Source: Bacillus cabrialesii (lineage in GTDB: Bacteria > Bacillota > Bacilli > Bacillales > Bacillaceae). Taken from it: a stretch of 64,000 nucleotides of DNA. Positions 15,978-24,336 of the stretch are shown one piece after another. How positions within the stretch are numbered: the stretch's first letter is position 1; every line of letters starts with the position of its first letter. The translations under genes were made by a program, and so were the position numbers. The notes below the pieces were generated by a model, which was given only the letters and a program-made list of their open reading frames with translations, did not search any database and was not told where the DNA came from. The stretch lies in contig NZ_CP096889.1 of the NCBI RefSeq assembly GCF_004124315.2, positions 680,001-744,000 on the forward strand. Direction: 5' to 3'.

Positions 15978-16949
15978 ATGTCGTTTTTCAGAAATCAATT
16001 AGCGAATGTAGTAGAGTGGGAAGAATTTAGAGATGATATGATTTTTTATAAATGGAACAATCGTGAAATCAAAAAAGGGAGCCGTTTAATCATTCGTCCC
16101 GGACAGGATGCTGTCTTTTTGAGCAATGGCAGGGTAGAAGGGATTTTTCAAGATGATGGCGATTATGATATTGAATCAGAGATTATTCCATTTCTTTCAA
16201 CATTAAAGGGCTTTAAGTTTGGGTTTAACAGCGGCATGCGCGCCGAGGTGCTGTTTGTCAATACGAAGGAATTTACCGTGAGATGGGGAACAAAGCAGGC
16301 GATAAATATTCCGGCAGCTGGAATGCCTGGCGGGATGCCGATTCGCGCAAATGGTACATTTAATGTGAAGGTTCAAGACTATATCAGCCTGATTGATAAA
16401 ATCGCCGGCGTGAAGGATCAATATTTTGTAGAGGATATTAAAATCCGGATCACTTCTATTCTTGATCAGCTTCTTATGAAGTGGATCACAAGAGAAGGGA
16501 AGGACATGTTTAATCTTCAAGCCAACGCTTTTGACATCGCGAAGGGGATTCAAGAAGACTTAGATATGCAATTAATCGGCGACGGAATGACGATCACCGG
16601 TTTCCAAATCATGAGCTTTAATTATCCTCAAGAGGTTCAGGATATGATTACGAAAAACGCTTCCTACGGTATGGTTGGGGATGTAAACAGATACCAGCAA
16701 ATATCAATGACGGATGGAATGGCATCCGGAAAAATGAGCGGAGGCGGCGCAGCTTCTGATATGGCTGGAATGATGATGGGAATGAATATGGCCAATCAGA
16801 TGATGAATCAAATGAATCAAAATCAGCAGGCGCAGTCATCAGGCTCACAATCATCTGGCGGCGGAAGCAAGCCGAATTTCTGCCCGAACTGCGGAACAAA
16901 AACCGGTGAAGCTAATTTTTGCCCGAATTGCGGCCAGAAGCTTGTGTAA
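15978..16949 (+). CDS. ydjI: SPFH-domain protein YdjI
   Basis: A 323-residue protein with an SPFH/band-7-like domain (roughly residues 15-225, 'virion core protein' group), a Met/Gln/Gly-rich linker (repeated MMNQMNQ-type sequence) and a C-terminal double zinc ribbon CPNCGTKTGEANFCPNCGQ. In B. subtilis, YdjI links PspA to the YdjGH membrane complex; the zinc ribbon resembles those of YdjG. Last gene of the operon, 31 bp after ydjH, with AAAGGGAGAGG as ribosome site. Confidence 0.9.
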   Translation: MSFFRNQLANVVEWEEFRDDMIFYKWNNREIKKGSRLIIRPGQDAVFLSNGRVEGIFQDDGDYDIESEIIPFLSTLKGFKFGFNSGMRAEVLFVNTKEFTVRWGTKQAINIPAAGMPGGMPIRANGTFNVKVQDYISLIDKIAGVKDQYFVEDIKIRITSILDQLLMKWITREGKDMFNLQANAFDIAKGIQEDLDMQLIGDGMTITGFQIMSFNYPQEVQDMITKNASYGMVGDVNRYQQISMTDGMASGKMSGGGAASDMAGMMMGMNMANQMMNQMNQNQQAQSSGSQSSGGGSKPNFCPNCGTKTGEANFCPNCGQKLV

Positions 16950-16962
16950 GTCTCATACAGCG

Positions 16963-16996
16963 AAAAGTCCGGAGTGATCAGACACTCCGGACTTTT
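16963..16996. terminator. Bidirectional terminator, ydjI / ydjJ
   Basis: Perfect 14-bp arms AAAAGTCCGGAGTG / CACTCCGGACTTTT with a 6-nt loop between converging genes. Confidence 0.93.
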
Positions 16997-16997
16997 T

Positions 16998-18002
16998 TTA
17001 TTCAGCAGAATTCTGAACAGGCCATTTTCGGGCACCCGCTTGGACAATTCCCAGCAGCAATTGACGGCGTTCCTTTATAGAATTGATAGCAGTTTGAAAT
17101 GTTTGCTTGGATAAAGCGGGTATGCCTGATTGGTGGAGCTTGGAGATGTCTGGTTCAGGCGGCGCTTGTTCAGCCGGATGGATATAGGCGGTATGAACGG
17201 TATCCAAGTAGTTTTTGATACTCGTACGGGCTTCTTTGATGTGAAGCTGGTTCGGCTGATATTGTACGGGAATGCCGTATTTTAAAATGGTTAATGCCTC
17301 ATCCAATACAGTGACAGCTATGACAGATGATTCCTCGCGCTGTGTGCTATGGTAAAAATGAAGGATCGGAAAGGCATTATGCTGAGCGGTCAGCTTTCCC
17401 AGCTCTGATGAAAATGCGATAAGAAGAAAATCAATGTCGTGAAAATCCTTGCCGTTCCATGCAGTCTGGACAATTTCTGTTCCGTCATGCCCGAGACTTA
17501 ATACACTTTGGGCGAATGAGCGCTTTTGATTCACCGCGCTCAAGACGGAAATTAAATACGTGACAGAGAAAGTGATGGTAAGAAGGCCTTGAGCCGTTTC
17601 AATGACCGTGACAAGCTTCCATAGGTCTCCGTTTGGTGCGAGGTCGCCATTTCCTAATGTAAACATGACGTAGCCGGAAAAATAAATACGATCTGACCAG
17701 GAAGCCGGTTCTTTCGATTGAGTTTCCACGAGTGAATGGGGGTCACTGGAGAAAATACAAACCCACCCGCTCCAAAATAAACTGATCCATATCACTAACG
17801 TTAAGCATAACAACAGAGGACCTGCCGTGCTGAGAACCTTTGCATGATCCCCGCTGATTTTGCGGCAGCCTTTCCACAGCCATGCAGACAGACATCTTGT
17901 GATCGGTCCTGCGCCGCTCTCTAACCATAATGTGGTCCATAAAAAATCAACCATCCCCGCTGTCAGTAATAAAAGGCCTGCAATGATATAAATCTCATTC
18001 AA
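16998..18002 (-). CDS. ydjJ: Putative ion-channel protein YdjJ with GNGD filter
   Basis: A 334-residue membrane protein. It has hydrophobic helices near residues 4-22, 63-85 and 130-155, with a pore-loop sequence MFTLGNGDLAPNGD before the last one. This matches the two-helix K+ channel pore domain (Ion_trans_2), except that the filter reads GNGD where K+ channels have GYGD or GFGD. The C-terminal half is soluble and shows no RCK/TrkA-N motif. The gene stands alone between two terminators. An ion channel of unknown selectivity is the best reading. Confidence 0.75.
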   Translation of the reverse strand: MNEIYIIAGLLLLTAGMVDFLWTTLWLESGAGPITRCLSAWLWKGCRKISGDHAKVLSTAGPLLLCLTLVIWISLFWSGWVCIFSSDPHSLVETQSKEPASWSDRIYFSGYVMFTLGNGDLAPNGDLWKLVTVIETAQGLLTITFSVTYLISVLSAVNQKRSFAQSVLSLGHDGTEIVQTAWNGKDFHDIDFLLIAFSSELGKLTAQHNAFPILHFYHSTQREESSVIAVTVLDEALTILKYGIPVQYQPNQLHIKEARTSIKNYLDTVHTAYIHPAEQAPPEPDISKLHQSGIPALSKQTFQTAINSIKERRQLLLGIVQAGARKWPVQNSAE

Positions 18003-18282
18003 TGTTGATTGCCTCCCCTAATCCAGCCATATTTATTTTTCTTTTTTATTTCCTTTTATTTTGATTCCGAAACAATTGTTCGAATGTTTGATAAAGAGTT
18101 ATTGCGGAAAGAAAAACAGAAGAAGTTACCCAACACTTACTCATTTTTTCGGAGTAGGCAGATGAACAAAAACTCACAGGGAATTTGACTTGTTTTACAT
18201 ATTTTCATAAAGAAAAAAGTTCGTTTTCCCCTTGAAGTGGTGATTTTGCTTTTATTGAGTAAAAAGTTTTCAGAAATTTATA

Positions 18283-18311
18283 TTGACTGAAAGCGTTTTT
18301 ATAATTATGAT
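18283..18311 (+). promoter_or_regulatory. iolT promoter with overlapping cre-like site
   Basis: TTGACT (18283-18288), 17-bp spacer, TATGAT (18306-18311). A cre-like TGAAAGCGTTTTTA (18288-18301) fills the spacer, so CcpA bound there would block polymerase. Known control of iolT is by IolR and CcpA; I did not identify the IolR operator. The rest of 18003-18614 is AT-rich leader and the divergent ydjJ upstream region, with only one doubtful small reading frame (18396-18533). Confidence 0.6.
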
Positions 18312-18614
18312 AATACCAGATGTAACAAAAATGTCACTATAATATTACTATAATAGAACTATGAAGTGACTATAAAGTAACAAATCACAAAGTGTATGCA
18401 CAAAGAAATACCCGCTGTTTTTTTAGAGAAAAATGAAATCGCTTCCAATTTAATTGACATGCTAAGAAGAAGGGAAGGTTATGAGGCCATTGGAGAAAAA
18501 CATGATGAACTTTTTTCTGAAGCCTGCTCATGATATGTGAGGAAGGCAAGAGCCCTAGAATAAGTTTTTGAAATACGTATTGATCGATTTTGAAAAAGAC
18601 TGGGGGAAAACGGT

Positions 18615-20036
18615 ATGAATAAACAAGGCAATCAAATGTCATTTTTACGGACAATTATTTTAGTCTCGACTTTCGGCGGTCTCCTCTTCGGTTATGATAC
18701 CGGAGTGCTCAATGGAGCTTTGCCGTATATGGGAGAGCCAGACCAGCTAAACCTCAATGCCTTCACAGAGGGGCTTGTCACCAGTTCACTTCTTTTTGGA
18801 GCCGCGCTCGGTGCCGTGTTTGGCGGCAGGATGTCTGATTTTAACGGCCGCCGCAAAAATATTTTATTCCTCGCTGTGATATTTTTCATTTCAACGATCG
18901 GGTGTACGTTTGCTCCAAATGTAACGATCATGATTATCTCTCGTTTTGTGCTCGGCATTGCGGTCGGGGGTGCATCAGTTACGGTTCCTGCTTATTTAGC
19001 TGAGATGGCTCCTGTGGAAAGCAGGGGGCGGATGGTAACGCAGAATGAATTGATGATTGTATCAGGACAGCTTTTGGCCTTTGTTTTTAATGCAATCCTT
19101 GGAACAACAATGGGAGACAGCTCCCATGTGTGGAGATATATGCTGGTCATTGCCTCGCTTCCAGCCGTATTCCTGTTTTTCGGCATGATCAGAATGCCTG
19201 AGAGTCCTCGCTGGCTCGTCTCCAAAGGAAGAAAAGAAGATGCTTTGCGTGTGTTGAAAAAAATCAGGGATGACAAGCGGGCTGCGTCTGAGCTGAAAGA
19301 AATTGAATTCGCTTTCAAAAAAGAAGATAAGCTTGAAAAAGCCACATTTAAAGATCTGTCGGTCCCATGGGTGCGCCGGATTGTGTTTATTGGATTAGGA
19401 ATTGCGATTGTACAGCAAATTACGGGTGTAAACTCGATTATGTATTATGGGACTGAAATTTTAAGGGATTCTGGTTTTCAAACGGAAGCTGCTTTAATCG
19501 GAAATATTGCGAATGGCGTGATTTCAGTCTTGGCAACATTCGTCGGAATCTGGCTGCTGGGCAAAGTGGGCCGCCGGCCGATGCTGCTAACAGGCTTGAT
19601 TGGTACGACAACGGCATTATTGCTGATCGGGATATTTTCACATGTACTTGAGGGATCACCGGCACTTCCATATGTGGTCCTGTCATTAACGGTTACATTC
19701 CTTGCTTTTCAGCAGGGCGCAATTTCACCAGTGACGTGGCTGATGCTTTCTGAGATTTTCCCGCTTCGCCTTCGCGGTCTGGGAATGGGCGTCACGGTAT
19801 TCTGTCTGTGGATGGTCAATTTTGCAGTCAGCTTCACTTTCCCGATATTGCTGGCCGCCATTGGGCTGTCCACAACGTTCTTTATCTTCGTTGGATTAGG
19901 AATTTGCTCTGTCCTGTTTGTGAAGAAGTTTTTACCGGAAACGAAAGGACTTTCGCTTGAACAGCTGGAGGAAAACTTCCGCGCTTATGACCGCGGCGAG
20001 GCGAAGAAAGAGTCCGGTGCTGAAGTGATTGGATAA
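18615..20036 (+). CDS. iolT: Major myo-inositol transporter IolT
   Basis: A 473-residue MFS sugar porter with 12 helices. Both sugar-porter signatures are present: GGRMSDFNGRRKN after helix 2, the PESPRWL motif at the end of helix 6, the related GKVGRRPM in the second half, and PETKGLSLEQLEENF at the C-terminus. It imports myo-inositol by proton symport. The start is ATG 18615 after CTGGGGGAAAACGG. Monocistronic, ended by the terminator shared with bdhA. Confidence 0.93.
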   Translation: MNKQGNQMSFLRTIILVSTFGGLLFGYDTGVLNGALPYMGEPDQLNLNAFTEGLVTSSLLFGAALGAVFGGRMSDFNGRRKNILFLAVIFFISTIGCTFAPNVTIMIISRFVLGIAVGGASVTVPAYLAEMAPVESRGRMVTQNELMIVSGQLLAFVFNAILGTTMGDSSHVWRYMLVIASLPAVFLFFGMIRMPESPRWLVSKGRKEDALRVLKKIRDDKRAASELKEIEFAFKKEDKLEKATFKDLSVPWVRRIVFIGLGIAIVQQITGVNSIMYYGTEILRDSGFQTEAALIGNIANGVISVLATFVGIWLLGKVGRRPMLLTGLIGTTTALLLIGIFSHVLEGSPALPYVVLSLTVTFLAFQQGAISPVTWLMLSEIFPLRLRGLGMGVTVFCLWMVNFAVSFTFPILLAAIGLSTTFFIFVGLGICSVLFVKKFLPETKGLSLEQLEENFRAYDRGEAKKESGAEVIG

Positions 20037-20041
20037 GATAA

Positions 20042-20075
20042 AAAAAGAATCCGCATACGAGCGCGGATTCTTTTT
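20042..20075. terminator. Bidirectional terminator, iolT / bdhA
   Basis: Perfect 13-bp arms AAAAAGAATCCGC / GCGGATTCTTTTT, 8-nt loop, between converging genes. Confidence 0.93.
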
Positions 20076-20084
20076 TGTTTCAAA

Positions 20085-21125
20085 TTAGTTAGGTCTGACA
20101 AGGATTTTGACTTGGTTTTTCTCTTTAATAAGAGACCCGAAGCCTTCCTCGATCAAATCGTCTAGCACGATTTTTTTCGTTACAAGTTTGTCAGCTGAGA
20201 AATAGCCTTCTTTCATTAATGACAATACAGCCGGGAAGATATCGCGGTATCCGATAATACCTTTGACTGTACGTTCTTTGATGACGATATCGTTCGGGTG
20301 GATTTCAGCGCCTTTTTCCCAAATGCTGACGATGACTGTTTCACCGGCGATTGTAGTGGATTGGATCGCTTGGCGTAATACCACTGGAACGCCTGTGACT
20401 TCGAATGCTACGTCAACACCGCCGCCTGTGCGTTCTGCGATTTCAGCGACTACATCGTCTGTTTTGGACGGATCAACAATGATTGCTCCAAGCTCTTCCG
20501 CTTTCTGCTGGCGCTCAGGTGAAAGTTCAACAGCGTAAATATCAGTCGCACCAGCAGCCTTCAGCGCTTCAATCACCAGAAGTCCGATCGGGCCGCAGCC
20601 GAATACAGCCGCTTTGTCGCCTGCTTTGAGTTTGCTTGAGCGGACAGCGTATAAAGCGACCGCTGAAGGTTCAACGAGCGCGCCTTGTTCATATGATAAT
20701 TCATCAGGAAGTTTGAACAAAAGTTCTTCGTCAACGGATACATATTCAGAGAAACCGCCGCCGCCGCCGGCTAAGCCGAGGAATCCCATTTGTTCATCAA
20801 GGTTGTATGCACCCTGATGGCCGTGTGTTGCAAAAATCGGTTCCACTACGACGCGGTCGCCTGCTTTATAGTTTTTAACACCTTCTCCAACTTCAACAAC
20901 TTCACCGGAGAATTCATGGCCCATTGTGACAGGTGCTGTTTCATTTGTTAATGGATGCGGTTTGTCTACCGGAATAAAGATCGGGCCGCCGAGATACTCA
21001 TGTAAATCACTGCCGCAAATGCCGCACCATTTGACTTTGATCTTTACTTTTCCCGGTTCCGTTTTTGGTTCTTCAATATTTTCAATACGGATATCCTTTT
21101 GGTTATGCCATCTTGCTGCCTTCAT
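20085..21125 (-). CDS. bdhA: Acetoin reductase / 2,3-butanediol dehydrogenase
   Basis: A 346-residue zinc medium-chain dehydrogenase. It has the catalytic zinc ligands in WCGICGSDLHEY and GHEFSGEVVEVGEG, and the nucleotide-binding motif FGCGPIGLLVIEA. The four-cysteine structural zinc lobe seen in GutB is missing here, as is usual for butanediol dehydrogenases. It interconverts acetoin and 2,3-butanediol with NAD(H) during fermentation. ATG 21125 follows AGGAGT on the minus strand. Monocistronic. Confidence 0.93.
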   Translation of the reverse strand: MKAARWHNQKDIRIENIEEPKTEPGKVKIKVKWCGICGSDLHEYLGGPIFIPVDKPHPLTNETAPVTMGHEFSGEVVEVGEGVKNYKAGDRVVVEPIFATHGHQGAYNLDEQMGFLGLAGGGGGFSEYVSVDEELLFKLPDELSYEQGALVEPSAVALYAVRSSKLKAGDKAAVFGCGPIGLLVIEALKAAGATDIYAVELSPERQQKAEELGAIIVDPSKTDDVVAEIAERTGGGVDVAFEVTGVPVVLRQAIQSTTIAGETVIVSIWEKGAEIHPNDIVIKERTVKGIIGYRDIFPAVLSLMKEGYFSADKLVTKKIVLDDLIEEGFGSLIKEKNQVKILVRPN

Positions 21126-21267
21126 GGATTACCACTCCTATATCTTTTTATATGAGTAATTCCGCATCGATCAATATGAACTGTTCACAAAATCGCCATT
21201 TTTAAAACCAAAAAAGAAATAAAATTTTTATATAATATAATCTACGTTTTTTGAAAAAGAAACTTTG

Positions 21268-21300
21268 AAGAAAAAAGAGTCTCGCACACTCTTTTTTCTT
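21268..21300. terminator. Terminator-like hairpin in the bdhA-ydjM divergent region
   Basis: Perfect 13-bp inverted repeat AAGAAAAAAGAGT / ACTCTTTTTTCTT with a 7-nt loop. It lies upstream of both divergent genes, where no gene ends. It could be a leader attenuator of bdhA or the end of an unannotated short RNA. The rest of 21126-21562 is AT-rich promoter DNA. Confidence 0.65.
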
Positions 21301-21475
21301 TATATAAAAGAGTATGAATCGTTTACATAACTATGAATTTGGTTTGAACAATACGGTAATGGTTCGTTCATATTGAATGCGATAACTACTCTATTAACAA
21401 TTATAACGCTAATTCTGCGATTATAATAGGATAATCTTCCATGGTTTATTTTAGTAAAGACAACTCTTCTGGCTT

Positions 21476-21492
21476 TGTAACATTACTGTAAG
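21476..21492 (+). promoter_or_regulatory. WalR (YycF) binding site of ydjM
   Basis: TGTAAC, 5-nt spacer, TGTAAG: the two-hexamer WalR site with one mismatch at the last base. It precedes a TATAAT (21526-21531) and ydjM. ydjM is a known member of the WalRK cell-wall regulon. Confidence 0.8.
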
Positions 21493-21562
21493 GATATTGA
21501 AATAAAAAAATCCTGGTTCATCGTGTATAATTTTCCTAGATGTTAACAAACAGGGGGACGAA

Positions 21563-21934
21563 ATGTTGAAGAAAGTCATTTTAGCCGCTTTTATCTTAGT
21601 AGGAAGTACTTTGGGAGCTTTCAGTTTTTCATCAGATGCCAGTGCGAAACATGTGAACGGAAATATTACTTGGTACAATGGAGTCGGAAAAAAAGGCTCT
21701 TCAGGTAAAAAACTTGGACATTGGGATTGTGCGACCAAGATCGGATTCGATGTTCCTAGAAACGGGACAAAAATCAGAGCTTATGCAAAAGCGAAGCCTA
21801 AAAAGGTAATTACGGTTTACAAAAATGATGTTGGCAGAATGCCTCATGCAGTACTGGATGTAAGCCCTAAAGCGTTTAAAGCGCTTGGATACCCATTAAG
21901 CAAAGGAAAAGTAGCGGGACATTACAGCTATTAA
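21563..21934 (+). CDS. ydjM: Secreted cell-wall-regulon protein YdjM (RlpA/DPBB-like)
   Basis: A 123-residue protein with a typical signal peptide (basic MLKK, hydrophobic core to about residue 22, then SDASAKH). The mature part begins NGNITWYNGVGKKGSSGKKLG and resembles RlpA-like double-psi beta-barrels, with HWDCATKIGFDVPRNGTKI and a DVSPKAFKALGYPLSKG ending; it is very basic, which suits binding to the cell wall. A WalR box lies upstream. ATG follows AGGGGGACG. Single cysteine; enzymatic activity not shown. Confidence 0.88.
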   Translation: MLKKVILAAFILVGSTLGAFSFSSDASAKHVNGNITWYNGVGKKGSSGKKLGHWDCATKIGFDVPRNGTKIRAYAKAKPKKVITVYKNDVGRMPHAVLDVSPKAFKALGYPLSKGKVAGHYSY

Positions 21935-21952
21935 TCTACATATATAATCTGT

Positions 21953-21980
21953 AAAGCAAGAAGTCACATTCTTGCTTTTT
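21953..21980 (+). terminator. Terminator after ydjM
   Basis: AAAGCAAGAA / TTCTTGCTTT, 6-nt loop, followed by TT. Confidence 0.85.
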
Positions 21981-21999
21981 CTATTGGTGGAGATAAAAG

Positions 22000-23046
22000 A
22001 TGAAAAAAAGAATCATATTATTGTTAATTGTCGTGATAGCAGCCGTTGCAGCGGGTTTTGCGTTTTATGCTGCAAAGGATAAAGGCGAGGAGAGCGCTGC
22101 TGATGTTTCAGTACATGCGGAAAGCGGCGATAAGCTGCTTGTATCAATCACGAATACTGATCTGCTGACGAAGTATTATGAAAATGACAAGGTGATCCAT
22201 GAGGAGAAGCTGACCAGCTATCCGGCATTTGCCTTGGATCAAAAGCAGCGGGTGCTCTATTATACGGGCAATAATGATCAAAATGAAATGAGGCTATTTA
22301 AGCTGGATCTTAAGTCTAATAAAAAGACGATGCTTTATAAAGGTGCGGAGAGTGCCGACAGCCTGTTTTTGTCAAAGGACCGTTCAACCATCTATTTCCG
22401 TTTAGGAAAAGCGGACGAAAACAATTTCCGGATCGCAGCTTTTGATCTGAAAACGAAGAAGTATAAAAACCTGTATCCTGCCGCGAAAGATCAGGATGAC
22501 AGCGTCAGCGGCTTCTTTTATAACAAAAAAACAGATTCATTTGCGTTGCTTCATTATTCTGTAGAAGAAGACTACAAGAAAACAGATGAAGCGAACGAGA
22601 AGGGAATCGATCCCGAACCAACAACGATTCATTTTTCGGCGGGTCATCAAAGCAAATTTGATGAGCTTAAGAGCCTTGACAAGTTTATCAGCGATATTGC
22701 TGTTTCTGATGATGATAAACGTATTTTGTTTACGTCATATACACAAAAAGGCACGGAGCAAACCGCTTCTATTCAGATGCTGAATGCGGATACGAAAAAA
22801 TATGAAACCATCATTTCAAATCAAAAAGCATTTAAGCTGTTAATTGACGCACAGCCGCAGTTCTCTAAGGATGGGAAGAACATTTATTTTCTTGCCGAAG
22901 CCGAGGGGGCTAAAAAATTGAAGGATGAAACAGGGCGTGAAGCCAAGGTGCGGACGATTTATTCCTATAACCTTGAAAATAAAACGTTTAAAAAAGTGTG
23001 GGAAAATCCGAACGGCATCATCAACAGTTTTTCTGTCATCAACTAA
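22000..23046 (+). CDS. ydjN: Membrane-anchored beta-propeller-like protein YdjN
   Basis: A 348-residue protein with an N-terminal hydrophobic anchor (residues 4-26, no lipobox cysteine) and an extracytoplasmic domain made of repeated short strands. Motifs such as SKDRSTIYFRL, SDDDKRILFTSY and SKDGKNIYFLAE are spaced like TolB/WD40-type blades. Function unknown. Ribosome site GGTGGAG. Its own terminator has been split by the IS element (23067-24352). Confidence 0.85.
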   Translation: MKKRIILLLIVVIAAVAAGFAFYAAKDKGEESAADVSVHAESGDKLLVSITNTDLLTKYYENDKVIHEEKLTSYPAFALDQKQRVLYYTGNNDQNEMRLFKLDLKSNKKTMLYKGAESADSLFLSKDRSTIYFRLGKADENNFRIAAFDLKTKKYKNLYPAAKDQDDSVSGFFYNKKTDSFALLHYSVEEDYKKTDEANEKGIDPEPTTIHFSAGHQSKFDELKSLDKFISDIAVSDDDKRILFTSYTQKGTEQTASIQMLNADTKKYETIISNQKAFKLLIDAQPQFSKDGKNIYFLAEAEGAKKLKDETGREAKVRTIYSYNLENKTFKKVWENPNGIINSFSVIN

Positions 23047-23107
23047 TAAAAACCACTCGGCAGGGGGGGACTGACCCCCGTTTTTGAGACAGGGATCAAA
23101 ACACCTT

Positions 23108-23920
23108 TTAAACAGCCAATTGCCGATAGTTTATCGGTGATTGGTTGTTTAGTTTCGTTTGAATACGAATATTGTTATAATAATGAATGTATTCTGTGAC
23201 AGTGCGTTCTACGATGGCGGTCGTAGTTCGATCAATGCTGTTAAGATAGAACGTTTCAGACTTTAGTAAGGAATGAAACGATTCGATGGAGGCATTATCA
23301 GCGGGCGTCCCTTTGCGGGACATGCTCATGATAATGCCTTTTGTGTTAACAGCTTTTTGATACTCGTAGGATGTATACACAGAACCTTGGTCGCTATGTA
23401 ACACGCAGTTCTCAGGCAATGTTGGCAGCTGCTCAAGTGTGTCTAAGACAAAGTCTGTGTCCTGCTTATCGCCAATCGTATAAGCAATCACTTCTCCATT
23501 GTATAAATCTAATATACTGGAAAGGTACAATTGTTTCTGCCCATAAGGCAAATATGTGATGTCCGTTACTAGTTTTTCAAGAGGGCGATCAGACTGAAAG
23601 TTCCGATCCAATATATTATCGACTACGGCATATGGCTGCCCATTCTTCTTACGCTTTTTCACCTTAACCCGGCACTGCCACTGATTTTTCTGCATAATAC
23701 GTTGAACCGTTTTATGGTTGATACGCATTCCCTTTTTTAAAATGGCTGTGATTTTCCGATATCCATATCGATACTTGTGCTCTCGGCACAACGTACCGAT
23801 TTGTTTTTCCAAATGTCGCTTGGGATGATCCTTCATCCGATTCTTCTTCCAACGATAATAAGACGCTCGAGAGATACCTAAATGAATACAGATATCCTGC
23901 ACGGTCATTGTGCTGCGCAA
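23108..23920 (-). CDS. IS3-family transposase OrfB (DDE integrase domain)
   Basis: A 270-residue reading frame with the rve/DDE catalytic domain: first Asp in VTDITYLPYG, second in LHSDQGSVYTS, and Glu in NASIESFHSLLKSE about 35 residues later. An N-terminal helix-turn-helix (QDICIHLGISRASYYRWKK) precedes it. The frame stays open upstream of the listed start to the orfA overlap, so the active protein is most likely the OrfAB fusion made by a -1 frameshift at 23977-23983. No stops or deletions are seen. Confidence 0.93.
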   Translation of the reverse strand: MRSTMTVQDICIHLGISRASYYRWKKNRMKDHPKRHLEKQIGTLCREHKYRYGYRKITAILKKGMRINHKTVQRIMQKNQWQCRVKVKKRKKNGQPYAVVDNILDRNFQSDRPLEKLVTDITYLPYGQKQLYLSSILDLYNGEVIAYTIGDKQDTDFVLDTLEQLPTLPENCVLHSDQGSVYTSYEYQKAVNTKGIIMSMSRKGTPADNASIESFHSLLKSETFYLNSIDRTTTAIVERTVTEYIHYYNNIRIQTKLNNQSPINYRQLAV

Positions 23921-23925
23921 TACTT

Positions 23926-24258
23926 CTACAAGTTCGACTGACGTTTCGCTATCAACTTCCTTTCCAATTCGTTGTACTTTTTTAACACTTCATTCTGTTG
24001 TCTTAGATAACAATTCTCTGCCTGCAGTTTCTCTAATTCGGAAGAATACTCCGGACCTTTTCCGTAAGTGTATTGCTTTCCAACAGGCTGTTCGAATCGA
24101 TGTGTATCACCAGCCTTATGCCATCTAACCCATGTCTGAACCTGTGTCTTATTCTTAATATTCAATTTCTGCATGATCTCTTTCATAGGTACGCCTGCCA
24201 ATCTCATTTCTACAGCCTTCTGTTTCACTTCAACCGGATAACTCACTCTTGTCCCCAT
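23926..24258 (-). CDS. IS3-family transposase OrfA
   Basis: A 110-residue protein with an N-terminal helix-turn-helix (VEMRLAGVPMKEIMQKLNI, then TQVQTWVRWHKAG) that binds the IS ends, and a C-terminal coiled coil (ELEKLQAENCYLRQQNEVLKK) for multimerisation. The start ATG 24258 follows GGGGGTG; the frame also runs back to 24294 but with a worse start. The slippery A AAA AAG lies in frame 18 codons before its stop. Confidence 0.9.
   Translation of the reverse strand: MGTRVSYPVEVKQKAVEMRLAGVPMKEIMQKLNIKNKTQVQTWVRWHKAGDTHRFEQPVGKQYTYGKGPEYSSELEKLQAENCYLRQQNEVLKKYNELERKLIAKRQSNL
23977..23983 (-). other. Programmed -1 frameshift site in the IS
   Basis: On the minus strand the heptamer A AAA AAG is in the orfA zero frame (TTA AAA AAG TAC). 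After a -1 shift the frame reads VQRIGKEVDSETSVELVEV into OrfB without a stop, giving OrfAB. Confidence 0.85.
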
Positions 24259-24336
24259 AGAAAAAACACCCCCAAGTCTAATTTCGGATAACAATCATCC
24301 GTTTTCAAACTTGAAGGTGTTTTTATTTGTCTCATC

